Positions 14,894 through 15,382 of a stretch of DNA of 15,382 nt are shown one piece after another. A model generated the notes under the pieces. It saw only the letters and a list, made by a program, of their open reading frames with translations, searched no databases and was not told the DNA's origin. Within the stretch, counting starts at the first letter, position 1; each line of letters begins with the position of its first letter. Position numbers and translations under genes: made by a program. The DNA comes from Bacteroidota bacterium (GTDB lineage Bacteria > Bacteroidota > Bacteroidia > Flavobacteriales_D > Crocinitomicaceae), in contig JAHKAT010000268.1 of NCBI GenBank assembly GCA_018825925.1, positions 1 through 15,382 on the forward strand, read 5' to 3'.

Positions 14894-15382
14894 TTATTTT
14901 ATAACCTTCACGCGGAACATTTTATCCCAATATTTACCCGTCATGTAAAAGTCTTTGCTCTGCTTGTTAAAGGCAATTCCGTTCAATACATCTCCTCCAT
15001 TCGCTCCTTTTGTAACCAGTTCTCTTGCGTCCATTACAGCCAAGAGTTTTCCGTTTTCCGGCTGAAAGGCTACAATTGCTTCGGTCATCCAAACATTGGC
15101 AAAAATAATTCCGTCCACAAATTCCAATTCATTCAATTTCCGAATCGGTCCTTGATTGTCATATACTTCTATGGTTTCAATTACTTCAAAGGTTTTAGGA
15201 CTTCTTTTAGTGATTCGCTCCGTACCGTCCGACATATATAAAAACTCACCATCATTACACAAGCCCCACCCTTCTCCAGCATATGAAAATTCACTGATCA
15301 AGGTCAAAGTATTTTTGTCATACACAAAACACTTGCCTTGTGTATACGTGAGCTGGTAAATTTTGTCGTTAAGGATCGTAAT
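14894..15382 (-). CDS. Glutaminyl-peptide cyclotransferase, C-terminal part (partial)
   Basis: The frame is open to the window edge: reading in from 15382 the peptide begins ITILNDKIYQLTYTQG and continues without a stop, so the GTG at 15325 is an internal valine and not the start. The 162 visible residues match the plant/bacterial-type glutamine cyclotransferase (beta-propeller) family: GEGWGLCNDG, FLYMSDGTERI, NELEFVDGIIFANVW and GGDVLNGIAFN are the conserved blade motifs, with the E-G-W-G-L, N-E-L-E and N-x-W groups lining the active site. The enzyme converts N-terminal glutamine of peptides to pyroglutamate. Members in this phylum are usually exported, but the N-terminus is missing here, so the location cannot be checked. 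The small CxxC secreted gene follows after 5 nt. Confidence 0.9.
   Translation of the reverse strand: MTILNDKIYQLTYTQGKCFVYDKNTLTLISEFSYAGEGWGLCNDGEFLYMSDGTERITKRSPKTFEVIETIEVYDNQGPIRKLNELEFVDGIIFANVWMTEAIVAFQPENGKLLAVMDARELVTKGANGGDVLNGIAFNKQSKDFYMTGKYWDKMFRVKVIK

Noticed and set aside
14861..15241. 126-codon open frame on the plus strand over the cyclotransferase gene
   Set aside because: It is antisense to conserved propeller motifs, its composition is unconvincing and it has no supporting context.
15323..15325. GTG as the start of the cyclotransferase gene
   Set aside because: The frame continues upstream to the window edge with family-like sequence (ITILNDKIYQL), so the gene is partial and this codon is internal.
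1..15382. Search for CRISPR arrays, tRNA or rRNA genes, transposases, long repeats and attachment sites
   Set aside because: None was seen by eye; the window is filled by protein genes with small gaps.

Overview
The window looks like a compact chromosomal segment of a Bacteroidota bacterium, most likely a member of Flavobacteriales. The reasons are the AT-rich coding sequence, starts preceded by A-rich leaders rather than clear Shine-Dalgarno sites, promoter-like TAnnTTTG elements, signal peptides ending in S/A before Q, the gene set (kynurenine-pathway kmo and kynU, the nadD-gmk-yicC cluster, scoAB beside a class A PBP) and very tight packing. No rRNA, tRNA, CRISPR array, insertion sequence or phage gene was seen. 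No gap between genes exceeds about 160 bp.

Layout. (1) 1-5173, plus strand: the 3' end of a penicillin-binding protein 1A gene, then scoA, a 601-codon multi-membrane GT-C-like gene, scoB and a second GT-C-like gene of 584 codons. The two subunit genes of one CoA-transferase are therefore separated by, and interleaved with, two membrane genes. Junctions are +3, +19, -14 and +2 nt, so the block reads as one transcription unit. (2) 5175-7205, minus strand: yicC, gmk and nadD, a housekeeping cluster with a candidate promoter before yicC. (3) 7259-12378, minus strand: kynU, a 70-aa membrane peptide, kmo, a predicted outer-membrane barrel, a Spx/ArsC-like thiol protein and a DMT-family transporter, mostly with overlapping ends. 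(4) 12379-12538: a divergent intergenic region with two abutting TAnnTTTG elements facing hemL. (5) 12539-14451, plus strand: hemL and a zinc-ribbon membrane protein. (6) 14454-15382, minus strand: a small secreted protein and the 3' part of a glutaminyl-peptide cyclotransferase gene, which runs off the window edge.

Working together: KMO and KynU convert kynurenine to 3-hydroxyanthranilate, a precursor of quinolinate and so of NAD. NadD acts later in NAD synthesis, though it lies in a different cluster. HemL makes 5-aminolevulinate for heme. ScoAB activates acetoacetate as its CoA ester. The GT-C-like proteins, PBP1A, barrel protein and cyclotransferase belong to the envelope and secreted side of the cell.

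The most unusual points are the interleaved scoA/GT-C/scoB/GT-C block, the 70-aa peptide with an LDETG motif between kynU and kmo, and a repeat cluster just upstream of kmo. I found no clear evidence of a wholly new defence or mobile system; most of the window is ordinary core genome with a few uncharacterised genes.
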